Under the pieces are notes generated by a model, which saw nothing but the letters and a program-made list of their open reading frames with translations, did no database searches and was not told where the DNA came from. A stretch of DNA of 64,000 nt from assembly GCA_030068075.1 (NCBI GenBank), contig CM057841.1, positions 6,333,565 to 6,397,564 of the forward strand, written 5' to 3'. The position numbers and the translations under genes were made by a program. Positions 53,640 to 64,000 of this stretch are shown here, piece after piece. The stretch comes from Paguma larvata (lineage: Eukaryota > Chordata > Mammalia > Carnivora > Viverridae). Each line of letters opens with the position of its first letter. Position 1 is the stretch's first letter.

Positions 53640-54060
53640 GCGCATGGTGGGAGCAAGGAGGCGCGCACCAGAGAGGAGGGAAAAGGCACCTGGCGCCCGA
53701 GACCCGGAGTCCGCGCCCAACGGGAGAAGGAAAGTCGGCGTGGGAGGAGAAACAAAGGGGGGGGGTCCACGCCCACTGGGCGGGCGAAGACAACGGGGGT
53801 CTGCACCGCGCGGGGCCAGCAAACGGCGGAGGGGGGTTCGCGCCTCATCCCCAGCCCCGCCCAGGCCCCCCAGCCGGCGCCCACCCCCACCCTGCCCGGG
53901 GCTGGGCCGCCGTGACCTCCCGCTCCGCCACTTGGGACGCATCCGAAACCGGAGAAGCCGCCGGAAGGGAACTCCTACCTCTGGCGGCCGGCGCGTCGCG
54001 CTGGGCTAGCCGCTCCTTTTGTGCGCGTGCGCGCGCGCCGGATTCCCGGATGAGGCTTCT
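53640..54060 (-). promoter_or_regulatory. orphan CpG island with exon-1-like donor
   Basis: A CpG-dense block. On the minus strand a donor CCAGAG|GTAGGAGT falls at 53978/53979, and an NRF1-like GCGCGTGCGCGC lies at 54023-54034. The next coding-like sequence downstream on that strand is the ZNF329-like pseudogene at 47.9 kb. It cannot be the ZNF329 promoter, because ZNF329 is also on the minus strand and lies upstream of it. Confidence 0.6.
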
Positions 54061-54124
54061 CCTGCGAGGCCTCGGGCGTTCATGCTGGGGACTGGTCAAA
54101 TAGTTTGCTCATTTTTCCACTGCA

Positions 54125-54480
54125 TTTTTTTTTCTTATTGAGATGCCGAATTCTTTATAACTTCGGGATATCAGTCCTTTGTTGCGTCTATGAGCGACAA
54201 TTACCTTCTCCGACTCCTTCGCCTGCCTTTCCACTTGCACAATACACTTACATAATACTTCCTAATGAACACAGTTCTGAATTTTAATGTAGCCAGACTT
54301 ATCAATTTTCCTTGGTTTGGTTAAGAAACGTGTGTGTATGTCAAGATCACAAAGATATTTTGTATTTTCATCTGCAAGTTATCATTTTGCCTTTCACATT
54401 TAGAGCTACAATCCTCAGGAACTGATTTTTGTGCATAGTAGGGGGTCATCAAACTACAGTAATTCCACCTGTTTTTGTAT
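54125..54480 (-). mobile_element. LINE-1 fragment, antisense
   Basis: Text such as ATATCAGTCCTTTGTTGC and AGGAACTGATTTTTGTGCAT follows antisense LINE-1. Confidence 0.55.
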
Positions 54481-54499
54481 GGTCCAAGAGTTAAGGATG

Positions 54500-54765
54500 G
54501 TTTTTACATTTTTGAATGTTGTAAAAAAAAGAATCAAAAGAATGGCATTCGTGGCACATGAAAATTGTATGAAATTCAAGATTCAGAGTCCATAAATAAA
54601 AATATATTGGAATGCAACCATGCCCGTTTGCTTACGAATTGTCTGTGGCTGCTTTCTCACTACAACAGTTGAGTTTAGTAGTTGTAGCAGAGACCATATA
54701 GTGTGCAAAAGCCTAAAATATTATCTTACCTTTAAAGAAAAGTTTGCTGACCCCTGATGTATAGT
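54500..54765. mobile_element. hAT-type DNA transposon remnant
   Basis: Contains GTGGCACATGAAAATTGTAT, TGTCTGTGGCTGCTTTCTCA and AAAAGTTTGCTGACCCCTG, a common mammalian hAT-like repeat by memory. Confidence 0.55.
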
Positions 54766-55027
54766 GAGATATGATCACTGAATTTTAATTATTTAAAAAT
54801 GTATGCAAAACCAGGAGATATTACTTCTTATCCACTAGGATATCTATAACCCAAAGGTAGACAATAACAAGTGTTGATAAGAATGTGGAGAAATCAGAAT
54901 GCTTATACACTGTTGGTGGGAATTTAAAATGATACAATTATTGTGAACAAATTTGGCAATCCCTCAAAAGCTTGAACAGTGAGTTACCATGTAACCCAGC
55001 AATTCCCCTCCAAAGTATCTACTCAAG

Positions 55028-55252
55028 GGGTGCATGGGTGCCTCAGGGTTCAGCGTCCTACTTTTGATTTCGGCTCAGGTCATGATCCCAGGCTTGTAGG
55101 ATCAAGCCCCAAGTAGGGCTCCGTGCTGAACATGGAGCCTGCTTGGGGTGCCCGCACCCTCTGTCTCTCCCCTTCCCCTCTGTCCCTTTCCCCGGCTCAT
55201 GTGTGCACTCTCTAAAAATAAATAGGTAAATTAATTAATTAAATAAAATAAA
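55028..55252 (+). mobile_element. felid tRNA-type SINE
   Basis: Flanked by CAAAGTATCT...CTCAAG on the left and GCAAAGTATCTCAAG on the right. Confidence 0.9.
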
Positions 55253-55400
55253 TGCAAAGTATCTCAAGAGCGTTGAAAGCATATATCTACACAGAAACTT
55301 GTACATGAAGTACAATAATAGCAGCATTATTCATAATAGCCAAAAAGTGGAAACAATCCAAATGTTCACTGACGAATGAATGGATAAAAAATGTTGGTAT

Positions 55401-55608
55401 GGGGCGCCTGGGTGGCTTAGTCGGTTGAGCACCGACTTCAGCTCAGGTCATGATTTCACGGTTTGTGAGTTCGAGCCCCGCCTTGGACTCTGTGCTGACA
55501 GCTCAGAGCCTGGAGCCTGCTTCAGATTCTGTGTCTCCTTCTTTCTCTGCCCCTCCCCTGCTCAAACTCTGTCTCTCTGTCAAAAGTAAATAAACATAAA
55601 ATTAATTA
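55401..55608 (+). mobile_element. felid tRNA-type SINE
   Basis: Near-consensus, flanked by ATGTTGGTAT at 55391 and 55614. Confidence 0.95.
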
Positions 55609-55905
55609 ATTAATATGTTGGTATATTCACACAATGGAATATTATTCAGCCATATAAGAAATAAAGTACTAACACATGCTATAACATTGATGAACATTGA
55701 CAACACAATGCTAAATGAAATAAGCTAGTCAAAATGGACCACAAATTGTATGATGCTATTTGTATGCAATGTGTAGAGCAATTAAATCTGTGGCTAGATT
55801 AGTGGCTGCCAGGGACTGGGAGAAGAAGGAATGAAAAGTGACTGCTAAATGGTATTTGCTTCCTTTAGGAGGCTAATGAAATGTACTGGAATTAAAGAAT
55901 GTTGG

Positions 55906-56117
55906 GGGTGCCTAGGTGGCTCAGTCGGTTTAGCGTCCGACTTTGCCTCAGGTCATGATTTCTTGGTTCATGACTTCAAACTTTGCATTGGGCTCTGTGC
56001 TGACAGCTCAGAGCTTGGAGCCTGCTTCAGACTCTGTGTCTCCCTCTCTCTCTGCCCCTCCCTTCCTCACACTCTGTCTCTCAAAAATAAACATTTTTAA
56101 AAATAAAAAAAAAAAGA
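55906..56117 (+). mobile_element. felid tRNA-type SINE
   Basis: GGGGTGCCTAGGTGGCTCAG, flanked by AAAGAATGTTG and AAAGAATGGTG. Confidence 0.92.
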
Positions 56118-56202
56118 ATGGTGATGGGTGCACAACCTGGTGAAAATATTAAAAACCACCAAAACACACACTTAATTTTTTAACTTAAAAAACGTTTAAT
56201 CT

Positions 56203-56405
56203 AGGGGCACCTGGGTGGCTCAGTTGGTCAACTCTTGGTTTTGGCTCAGGTCATGATCTCACAGTTCATGGGATCAAGCCCCATGTTGGGCTCTGCACTA
56301 GCAGTTCAGAGACTGCTCGGGATTCTCTAGCCTTCTCTCTCTCTGCCCCTCCCCCACTCTCTCCATCTTTCTCAAATAAACTTTTAAAAATTTAAAAAAA
56401 ATTTT
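56203..56405 (+). mobile_element. felid tRNA-type SINE
   Basis: GGGGCACCTGGGTGGCTCAG with a deletion after the A-box. Tail AAATAAACTTTTAAAAATTT. Confidence 0.92.
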
Positions 56406-56409
56406 TGTT

Positions 56410-57860
56410 TCATCTATTTTACCAGAAATGACCACAGATTCAACTGAATTCCTTTGGTCACACTAAGCTCAGTTGTCCATATACTTTTGTATTTGCTATT
56501 TTTTCTCCAGGGACTTGCTTATACATACTCTCAACCTGTTTATCTCTTGGGGTCTCAAGTGTTGCTCTTGTAAATGTGGATTTTTTATTTGGCGAAGGCA
56601 GCCTTGCACCCCACACCCACCTCTTCTCCAATGAATCCACTTCTCTAACCATTGCCCATGAAGGGATTCCACCTATGGCTTTATTGCCCCTCCCTAGTAT
56701 TTTACAGATTGAGTCTCTCCTCCCTAAATCTATTCTCTCTTGGTCCATAACATCACCCACCTTGGCTTCCCTCCTCCCTCCTAGGCCATTTCTCCATCTG
56801 GCTGCCTCCCTTGTTTTTCCCACAATCAATTGCTTCTTTGGCCACCATCTTTAGTGTTCAGCTAACATAATGAGAAGTCTACGAGGCTCTGGCCTACCTC
56901 ATCCTGCCCACTCTCCTCATCTCTTTCTTTCTGATGCCCCTACATCCCCTCCTGCATCAGCACATACCAGTTCCTGTGTGTGGCAGTCATCCCTTCCGAC
57001 CCCTAGGTTAGTCTCTTCTCCTCTTACAGCTTCCCGCTGTTACTTTGGTTCTTTTCCCTATTACAGCTTACAGTGAGGTTTTCATGATTGTTTGATAAAA
57101 AAATAAATGGCCATCTTGCTTTCTAGCTGCTCCATGGGACACACTGTCTGTTGTATTCCCAACTATACTCCACATCTGAGATACTCCTCAAATATTTGGT
57201 GAATTGAATGAACTGGAAGACATGTTCCAAGGTATTAAAATGATTGCTGGCAACATGTGAGATTCTGGATGCAATTTCTTAATTTCATACTTTGCTGTAC
57301 ATTCCGAGTATTTTATTTCAGTGAGAAAGAATTATGTCAGAATCAGAAAACAATAAAGATATGCACCCAAGTTATGGCTGTCCACTGTTCACTAGCCCTG
57401 GATCACCTCCATCTTAGTCAACAAACATTTCTTGGGCACCTGGTGCAGGAATCGAAGGGCCAGGGTACAGCAAAAACAAGATGTGCACAGTCCAGTAGGG
57501 GAGATAAACACATACAATGCATCATGTATCAATCAAATGGCAGTCAATGCCTTGGAGATACATAAAGCAAGGAAAGAGGAGGGGAGTGTGTGTTGGGCAG
57601 CGGCCGTTGCAATTTTAAATAGAGAAATCAGGAAAGGGCTCACTGAAAATGTGATGTGTGGTGAATTGCAAGCGAGGAAGTAAGCCCAAATGTATTAAGG
57701 GAGAGGATCCCACAGCAGCAAGTGACTTCAGAGGTCCTGAGATAACATGACTGGCATTTGAGGAAGAGCAGGGAGGCCTTGAGACTGGAACAGAGTGACC
57801 AAGGCAAGTATCAGAGAAGGGGCTAAGGAGGTGAGAGAGGCGATCAATTAAAACACTACC
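56410..57860. other. stretch without recognisable gene
   Basis: No exon recognised on either strand. Mostly unique AT-balanced sequence with CT-rich patches near 56760-57010. Confidence 0.5.
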
Positions 57861-57867
57861 GGGCCAG

Positions 57868-57978
57868 GGCACCTGGGTGGCTCAGTTGGTTAAGCGTCTG
57901 ATTCTTGATTTTGGCTCAGATCATCTCATGGTTCTTGGGTTCGAGGCCCACACTGACAGTGTGGAGCCTGCTTGGAAT

Positions 57979-58014
<36 letters not shown>

Positions 58015-58077
58015 CCTGTTGTGTAGGCTCTCTCTCTCTCTCTCTCTCAAAATAAATAAACTTAAAAAACAAAAACA
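57868..58077 (+). mobile_element. felid tRNA-type SINE with long (CT)n
   Basis: GGGCACCTGGGTGGCTCAGT. The CT-rich body has expanded into pure (CT)n runs around 57981-58050. Confidence 0.93.
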
Positions 58078-58519
58078 AAGATTGCCAGGCCAAAGAAACG
58101 ATGAAAACAAAGGAGATAACCTGTATTATGGTTGAAGATATTTGCTGCCTCTCCCCCAGTGAGGATCATCCATCCCCGCCCCAGTGACTTCAGGCTTGGT
58201 TGTGGCCTTGCCAAGTTGAACTTTCTTCAACAAGAAAAGTTGAGTGGAAGTGCAGGTGCTATTTCTGAGCAGAAGCTTTCAGAGCCTCGGGATGTATCCA
58301 CTGGTCCTCCTTACCCTCTGCCAGGATGCCAGGAATGCCCCAGAAAGAGAGGCTGCTCCCTGGCCAAGTGAAGGCAACATGACATAGAGCACGGGCGTTA
58401 TGAGCCCCTAAGACTTTTGCTGTAATTTGTTACTGTAGCATAACTTACCTGAAGCTGACTGATATAACAAACCATCAGAAGTACTGCTTTAAGGTTAAAA
58501 CTCAGAATGACAAATAAGA

Positions 58520-58740
58520 ATAATAATAATGATAATAAAATTGACATTTCAAGTGGTGGCAAGGACATAGATCAATAGGAAATCTCCTTTGTTGCTGGTG
58601 GGAAAGCAAAATGGTACCGCTACTTTAGAAAGAACTTTGCAGTTTCATACAAAGTTCGACGCAGACTTACCACAGGACCCAGCACCTGCACTCTGAGGTA
58701 TTTATCCAATAGAAATGAAAACCTACATAAAGTTAGAGAT
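58520..58740 (+). mobile_element. LINE-1 3'-type fragment
   Basis: TTGTTGCTGGTGGGAAAGCA and TTATCCAATAGAAATGAAAA follow old LINE-1 text. Confidence 0.55.
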
Positions 58741-58764
58741 TAGATCTGAGAGCAGAGCCCACAT

Positions 58765-59012
58765 GAAAAAGATTAATGTCTTTATAAAAGAGACCCCTGA
58801 GAGCTCTCTCTCCCTTTTCACCATGTGAGGACTCAGTGAGAAGACAACCAATCTGCAAACAAGAAGGCAGGCTCTCCCTAGACACCAAATCTGCCAGTGC
58901 CTCGATTGCGCACTTCACAGCATCCAGAACTGTGAGAAAGAAGTGTTTGTTATTTAAGCCGTTCAGTCTGTCGTACTTTGTTATGGCGGCCTGAATAGAC
59001 TAAGAGATGTAC
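58765..59012 (+). mobile_element. MaLR-type LTR fragment
   Basis: GAGACCCCTGAGAGCTCTCT, CATCCAGAACTGTGAGAAAG and GTTATGGCGGCCTGAATAGA match an MLT1-like LTR 3' half by memory. Non-coding. Confidence 0.7.
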
Positions 59013-59754
59013 AGATGATACTGAATTTTATTTGAGATTTGTTCTCCTTGTGAAATTCCCTCAGCCCTCTGTTCCAAGAAATGGCTAACCACACAAAGGA
59101 CCACCCCACTCTCACGTATTCCAAGATAAGGCCCAGATAGACAGGGGCTCCACTCTTCCTCAGTTACTCCAGGCTTCCTCATGTGTCCCATACGACTCAT
59201 GGATGACTCCCTTCTTTATCTGACTCTATAAAACTCCAGGCCCCCTTTCTTTTCTTTGAGATGTTACACATTGATGAATACAAAGACGGCTGTGGATTAA
59301 AGAAACGAGAAATACGGTGGCAAGCATCATGAACATCCCAAGTCTCCATATTGGATTAGACAGCACACCTGGACCTTCCACACACATTCTCAAGCTATAG
59401 ACTTCTTTCAGGATGCTGAGAGGTACGTACCCCTCAGCCAACCTAGGGGGTGGGAGGTGTAAGTAGAGGCAAGGGGCATCTTTTCCTTAACTTTTCTTAA
59501 ATTTCCTTTCACTAATGGCTACTCATTAATAGGACTTATTTTTCTAGACTACTCTGTCAGTAAGAGCTATGTGGATTCCCAAGCAGCACCTGGCTTAGTA
59601 GGCCATGTCTACTCTCAAAGCAGACAGAGACCAGCAGAGGTTTCTTTGTTTTTTCAGGTTGTGTGTATTAACTTGCTGGGAAAGGAACGCACACCTAATA
59701 TCTCACTGAGCAGGAGACAGGAAGGTTAGAGGTCTGTAAAAACTAGAAAAGGGT

Positions 59755-60215
59755 GTGTGTTAGTTTCCTATGGCTGCTGTTAACAAGTTAACACAAGTTT
59801 TGTGCTTTAAAAATACACACATATACTCTCTTACAGTTCTGGAAGCCTGAAGTCCAAAATCACTTTCACTGGGCTGACAAGGTGTCAGCAGGGCTGGTTT
59901 CTTCTGGAGGCTATGGAGGGAGAATTAATTTCTTTGCCTTTGCCAGCTTCTAGGAGCTACCCCCATTCCTTGGCTCTTGGCATCTCTCCATCTTCAAATT
60001 CATTGCTCTAACTTCTGGCTCCATCGTCACCTCTCCTCGGACCCTTTGAGGACTGCTGTGATGACGCTGCCCCACCAGATAACCCAGGATCATCTCCACA
60101 TCTTAAGGTCTTTATCACTCCTTCAAATTCCCTTTGCATCTACACTAACAATCAAAGGTCCCACAGATTAGGATGCAGACACACTTGGGAGGCCATTACT
60201 TAGCCTTCCAACAGG
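59755..60215 (-). mobile_element. MaLR-type LTR, reverse
   Basis: GTTAGTTTCCTATGGCTGCT, CTTACAGTTCTGGAAGCCTG and GGTGTCAGCAGGGCTGGTTT form the reverse complement of an MLT1-like LTR. Non-coding. Confidence 0.7.
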
Positions 60216-60567
60216 AGTTCCTGATTGTTTCTTAACAAAGAACTGCAACCCAGCCTGTGGGAGGATGGGGAAGATCTTGGGTCTGGACATATGGCTAAAA
60301 CTAGTCGTATTGTCCAGGAATCAGGGAAGGCTTACAAGGGATGATGCACCAGGTTCCTCACAGTCTCTGAGTCTCACAGTTTTGGAGGTTAGCCCTGCCG
60401 CAGATGCAGTAGCTCTAAAAGCATTTTCCTCCCCCACTGCCCCAAGGGCTTCCTAACTTATAAGGAAGTGTCATTTAAATTGGCAATGGCCCTGCTGGAG
60501 TATCAGAAAGGAGAGGGCCAAAAGAGCCCAGGGAAGAGAGGGAAAGGACAGGCAAGTATTTTCTATA

Positions 60568-60800
60568 ATATGTGTTAGTTTTCTACTGTTTCCATAAGAA
60601 ATTACTCCAAACTCAGCAGCTTAAAACGACACGAACTTATGATCTCACAGCCTTCAGTGACTCTCAAGGGGAGCCACCCCCAGGGCTTTGAGGCTCTGCC
60701 AACCAACCTGGGCAGATCTCCCATGGCCAGCACTGGACTTCCTCAGGAGGATGTTCCCAGATCAGCCTTGACCTCTTGAGAACCTCCCACTCCCCATTTT
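60568..60800 (-). mobile_element. MaLR-type LTR fragment, reverse
   Basis: GTTAGTTTTCTACTGTTTCC and CAGCAGCTTAAAACGACACG resemble a related, more worn LTR. Confidence 0.5.
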
Positions 60801-61824
60801 CTCAGACCTATTCTCTCCTCTCCTCAAGGTCCCCCAAAAAAGAAATTATTCTTATGCCTTGGGTCATGGGATGCTCTGACTTGAGAGAAACTTCTTCCTG
60901 GATGCCCCCCATCCATACTTAGAGCTGCTTTGTGACCCTGAACTAGCCCCTTTTGTTTTAAAAAAAAAAAAGTCCAAAGAAACCCAAAATTTGTCCCCTT
61001 TTGGCTTCCTCTTTTTATTCCTTATCAAAGCATTATAGTGACAATGTATGTTTTGCAATATGGAAAAAAATCATACACGAATGTAGGCCCCCAAGAAAAC
61101 CACATTTATTTTTCCATGACCAATTTCCAATCTACATCCGTATATGCACCTATCTTTACATGGCTGTAATAACAGCAAGCCTTCTATTTTATGTTTTTTA
61201 TTGTTGTTGTTGCCTGACATAAGCATTTTCAACAAGGTAACAAAACCTTATAATCATGGTTCGGCATGATTGCACGGAACAAATTAGCAGTGTACTAGAT
61301 GAACAATGGGGAGTGATAACAGAAACATAAGAATTCATTCTATTTTTATTTCCACAACTAAAGCAACGCATCACATTTCTCAGCAGCAACCCTTTCCATC
61401 TCAGTACAAGCCTGCTTCAGTCTGAATAGGGAGAATTTCATTGTTCATTCACAAGCAAAGTCCTCAACTACTTGCCCCTTCTGAAAGAAATCCTGAACAT
61501 CTGACAGGGCTGTAACATAGAAATACGCAGAAACGGCAAAATCTAACTGAAATTCTGTGGTTGCTGTGGGGTGGAGTGCTGTGTGGGGTCTACCACCAGG
61601 ATGCCTTTGTTGATGCAGAGTAGACGGTAAGAGCTCCTGCCAGATTACACTTGATCCTGATAAGAGTTTGCCGATGTACAAGGCAGACGTGCGTCATTAA
61701 AGTATTCCACATACTGATTACACACTGAACACATTCACAGGTCCTTTCTCGTTTAAGCACTCCGATGCATCTCCAGGGGAGTGCCTTCTTGACATCCACA
61801 GATTTCATTCCAGCGTGTGTGCTG

Positions 61825-61830
61825 TTTATT
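61825..61830 (-). terminator. ZNF329: candidate ZNF329 polyadenylation signal
   Basis: Minus-strand AATAAA (TTTATT on the given strand) about 240 bp past the stop. Further TTTATT matches occur near 61.2-61.35 kb, so the functional site is not certain. Confidence 0.35.
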
Positions 61831-62071
61831 ATGTTTGTAACTGCCTGCATCGTTCCTCAAGCCTCTCCCACATTTACTTACACCCTGTGTTTTCTCCAGG
61901 GGTTCCTTAATATATAGATTCAATAGTATGGCTAAGGAATGCCTCACATTCGTCAATTCACTGGGTAGCTTAAAAAATTATTTTCTGACAGGAAAAAGTC
62001 ACTTCATAAGACATTCCTCCTTCACACAGCTTCTTAAGAGCAAGTCAGTAGATGCACGTGGCCCACAATCA

Positions 62072-63697
62072 TTATGTTTCCATGGGTTGCTCTCCAGAGT
62101 GTTTTCTTTGATGTCGGATGAGGGACGAGCTCCTTCTGAACGTTTTTCCACACTGAGGACACTGGCAGGGACCCTCCCGGCTGTGGAGTCTCTGATGTAC
62201 CGCCAGGTGAGAGTTCTGCTTGAAGGACTTTCCACATTCAGGACACTGGTATGGGGTCTCCTTTGTGTGAATTCTCTGGTGCTTGGTCAGACATGAACTG
62301 TCCCTGAAAGCTTTGCCACACTGATTACACTCATAGGGCTTCTCACCAGTATGAGTCCTCTGGTGCCGGATGAGGCCAGCAATGTTCCTGAAAAGTTTCT
62401 GACACTGGTTACAGCCATAGGGCTTCTCACCAGTATGAATCCTCTGGTGCCTGATGAGGTAAGCACTCTCAATGAAAGTTTTCCCACACTCTTTACATTC
62501 ATAGGGTTTCTCCCCAGAGTGAATTTTTTGATGGACAATGAGGTGAGAGTTTCGGTTGAAGGACTTCCCGCACTCCACACATTCAAAGGGCTTCTCTCCA
62601 GTGTGAGTCCTCTCATGCTGGGTAAGGTATGAGCCATCCCGGAAAGCCTTTCCGCATTTGCTACATTCATAGGGCTTCTCCCCAGTGTGAATTCGGAGAT
62701 GCACGGTGAGGTGGGAGATGTCGGTGAAAGGTTTCCCACACTCGTTACATCTATACGGTTTTTCCCCTGTATGAGTTCTTTGATGCAAAATCAGTGATGA
62801 ATTCCGGTTGAAGGTTTTCCCACATTCTAGACATTCATAAGGTTTTTCCCCAGTGTGAATTCTCTGGTGTTGGGTGAGAGCTGACCCATCACTGAAGGCT
62901 TTCCCACATTTATTGCATTTATAGGGTTTCTCTCCTGTATGGATTCTTTGATGCACAATCAGGTTGTAGTTCTTGGAGAATGATTTTCCACATTCAGTAC
63001 AGGTATAAGGTTTCTCTCCAGTGTGAGTTCGGTGATGCAAAACCAGAGAAGAGTTCCGTTTGAAGCATTTGCCACATTCACTGCATTTATACAGTTTCTC
63101 TCCAAGGTGACTCCTCCTGTTTTCATTAAGAGATGAACTCAGGGTAAAGATGTCCCCAAAATCCTTACCTTCATACAGTTTCTTCCCCTTTTTCACTATT
63201 TTTGGCTCACCAAGAGGGGTAAAATGGTTCAAAGATTTAACACTTTCAGGGTATTTATAGGGTTTCTCTCTTGTTTGATCTCTTCCAAGTTGAAAAACTT
63301 CCACGGAGTGGTCGAAGACTTTTCCACAAGCATCACTGTCACTACTTCTCTTAGCTACATAATTTTTCTGACAACTGTGTAAAGCTGGGTCGCAATCCAA
63401 ACTTTTAACATCTGAGTCACGTATATGAAAACCATTTGTAGGAACTCTCTTAGATGGCAGAAGGTCTGAGCTTGCACTCAAATGCTCCCCAAGTCCGGAA
63501 TATTCACAAATTGTTTCCTGAGTCCCTGGTTTCTCCTGAGTTAAAGCTGACTGTCTCAAATGTCCCTCCCAGTTCTTACAGTCCCAATTATTACCTAGAA
63601 TGGAAAGATGGGAACCCTCTCTTGGAAATCCTTCCATTTCCACGTCACAGGATAGTTCTTCCTCAGAGATATTCTGAGCTGTCATTTTCAATCTCAT
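62072..63697 (-). CDS. ZNF329: ZNF329, 12-finger C2H2 protein (541 aa)
   Basis: Nuclear DNA-binding protein encoded in one coding exon, from ATG at 63697 ([15 protein letters not shown]) to TGA after GEQPMET. 541 aa is the same length I recall for human ZNF329, whose start MRLKMT and end GEQPMET also match. The N-terminal ~200 residues have no KRAB or SCAN domain. Twelve fingers span about residues 205-533, from [20 protein letters not shown] to [27 protein letters not shown] linkers are mostly canonical, with HSGEKPY after finger 7, HTKETPY after 10 and HSREGPC after 11. The exon begins at 63704 after a TTTACTTTTCAG acceptor, so the 5' UTR exons and promoter lie right of the window. No disabling change. 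Confidence 0.97.
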   Translation of the reverse strand: MRLKMTAQNISEEELSCDVEMEGFPREGSHLSILGNNWDCKNWEGHLRQSALTQEKPGTQETICEYSGLGEHLSASSDLLPSKRVPTNGFHIRDSDVKSLDCDPALHSCQKNYVAKRSSDSDACGKVFDHSVEVFQLGRDQTREKPYKYPESVKSLNHFTPLGEPKIVKKGKKLYEGKDFGDIFTLSSSLNENRRSHLGEKLYKCSECGKCFKRNSSLVLHHRTHTGEKPYTCTECGKSFSKNYNLIVHQRIHTGEKPYKCNKCGKAFSDGSALTQHQRIHTGEKPYECLECGKTFNRNSSLILHQRTHTGEKPYRCNECGKPFTDISHLTVHLRIHTGEKPYECSKCGKAFRDGSYLTQHERTHTGEKPFECVECGKSFNRNSHLIVHQKIHSGEKPYECKECGKTFIESAYLIRHQRIHTGEKPYGCNQCQKLFRNIAGLIRHQRTHTGEKPYECNQCGKAFRDSSCLTKHQRIHTKETPYQCPECGKSFKQNSHLAVHQRLHSREGPCQCPQCGKTFRRSSSLIRHQRKHSGEQPMET

Positions 63698-63839
63698 TTC
63701 CCAGGCTGAAAAGTAAAGAATGAAAAAGACAGACTTAAGTACATAAGACTATATCTGATAGGGAATAAAAAATGATGACAGGTCAGGTATGTGGATTCAT
63801 ATTTTTATTTTGTTATTAATCTTTCCCTGGCTTATTTTT

Positions 63840-64000
63840 TTTTTAATTGAAATGTAGATGACACATAGTGTTACACTGGTTTCAGATGTACAACACAGTG
63901 ACTTCACATGTCTATAGGTTATGCTGTGCTCAGTGCAAGTGGTTCCTATCTGTCACCATATAACACCATTACAATACTATTGACTATATTCCCTACGCTG
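63840..64000 (+). repeat. interspersed repeat, copy 2 (runs off the window)
   Basis: TTACACTGGTTTCAGATGTA, CTATCTGTCACCATATAACA and CTATTGACTATATTCCCTAC align with 51250-51420. Confidence 0.6.

Larger units (their letters stand above)
54830..56160 (+). mobile_element. LINE-1 3' region split by SINEs
   Basis: TTCATAATAGCCAAAAAGTG, CACAATGGAATATTATTCAG and GGCTGCCAGGGACTGGGAG are typical of old LINE-1 3' sequence. SINEs at 55028, 55401 and 55906 break it up. Confidence 0.7.

Noticed and set aside
53979..54050. First exon of ZNF329
   Set aside because: ZNF329 is on the minus strand at 62.1-63.7 kb, so its promoter must be at higher coordinates, outside the window.

Overview
The window reads as nuclear DNA of a cat-family carnivore. 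It carries about 30 copies of a tRNA-derived SINE with an A-box like TGGCTCAGTCGGTTAAG, a B-box like GTGAGTTCGAGCCCCGC, a CT-rich body and an AAATAAA tail. That is the felid-type CanSINE (SINEC_Fc-like). Several fragments of LINE-1, old LTR elements and DNA transposons are also present. Genes are split by introns with GT-AG junctions that keep frame, and promoters are CpG-rich. The gene order matches the human 19q13.43 zinc-finger cluster as I remember it (ZSCAN1, ZNF135, ZSCAN18, ZNF329).

Layout. 1-2.4 kb: repeats and intron of ZSCAN1. 2.4-3.64 kb: last two coding exons of ZSCAN1 (+); its SCAN exon lies to the left of the window. 3.65-5.08 kb: a very CpG-rich degenerate minisatellite. 5.1-9.6 kb: no gene, ending with a long AT-rich block and an AATAAA. 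10.1-19.1 kb: ZNF135 (+), with a CpG promoter whose first-exon module is duplicated, a short coding exon, a KRAB-A exon and a 16-finger exon. 19.1-24.9 kb: decayed finger tail and repeats. 24.9-38.2 kb: ZSCAN18 (-), fully reconstructable as six coding exons (492 aa) with SCAN, a worn KRAB-like exon and two C2H2 fingers. 39.4-43.6 kb: antisense LINE-1. 46.2-47.9 kb: a decayed, collinear paralogue of ZNF329 (-). 53.6-54.05 kb: a CpG island with no intact gene, placed where the promoter of that dead paralogue should be. 62.07-63.70 kb: intact ZNF329 coding exon (541 aa, 12 fingers, -), with its promoter beyond the right edge.

The genes encode nuclear DNA-binding proteins. ZNF135 is a KRAB-type repressor candidate. 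ZSCAN1 and ZSCAN18 are SCAN-type factors able to dimerise through SCAN. ZNF329 has fingers only. They do not form an operon-like unit: each has or had its own promoter. The promoters seen share ACTACAAYTCCCAG-type (ZNF143/SBS-like) and NRF1-like motifs. I found no novel defence, mobile or RNA system. The most notable signals are the collinear ZNF329 pseudogene with its orphan CpG island, the duplicated ZNF135 first exon with a broken donor, the felid ZSCAN1 coding minisatellite plus the large GC minisatellite beside it, and a tiny U2 snRNA insertion with target-site duplication.
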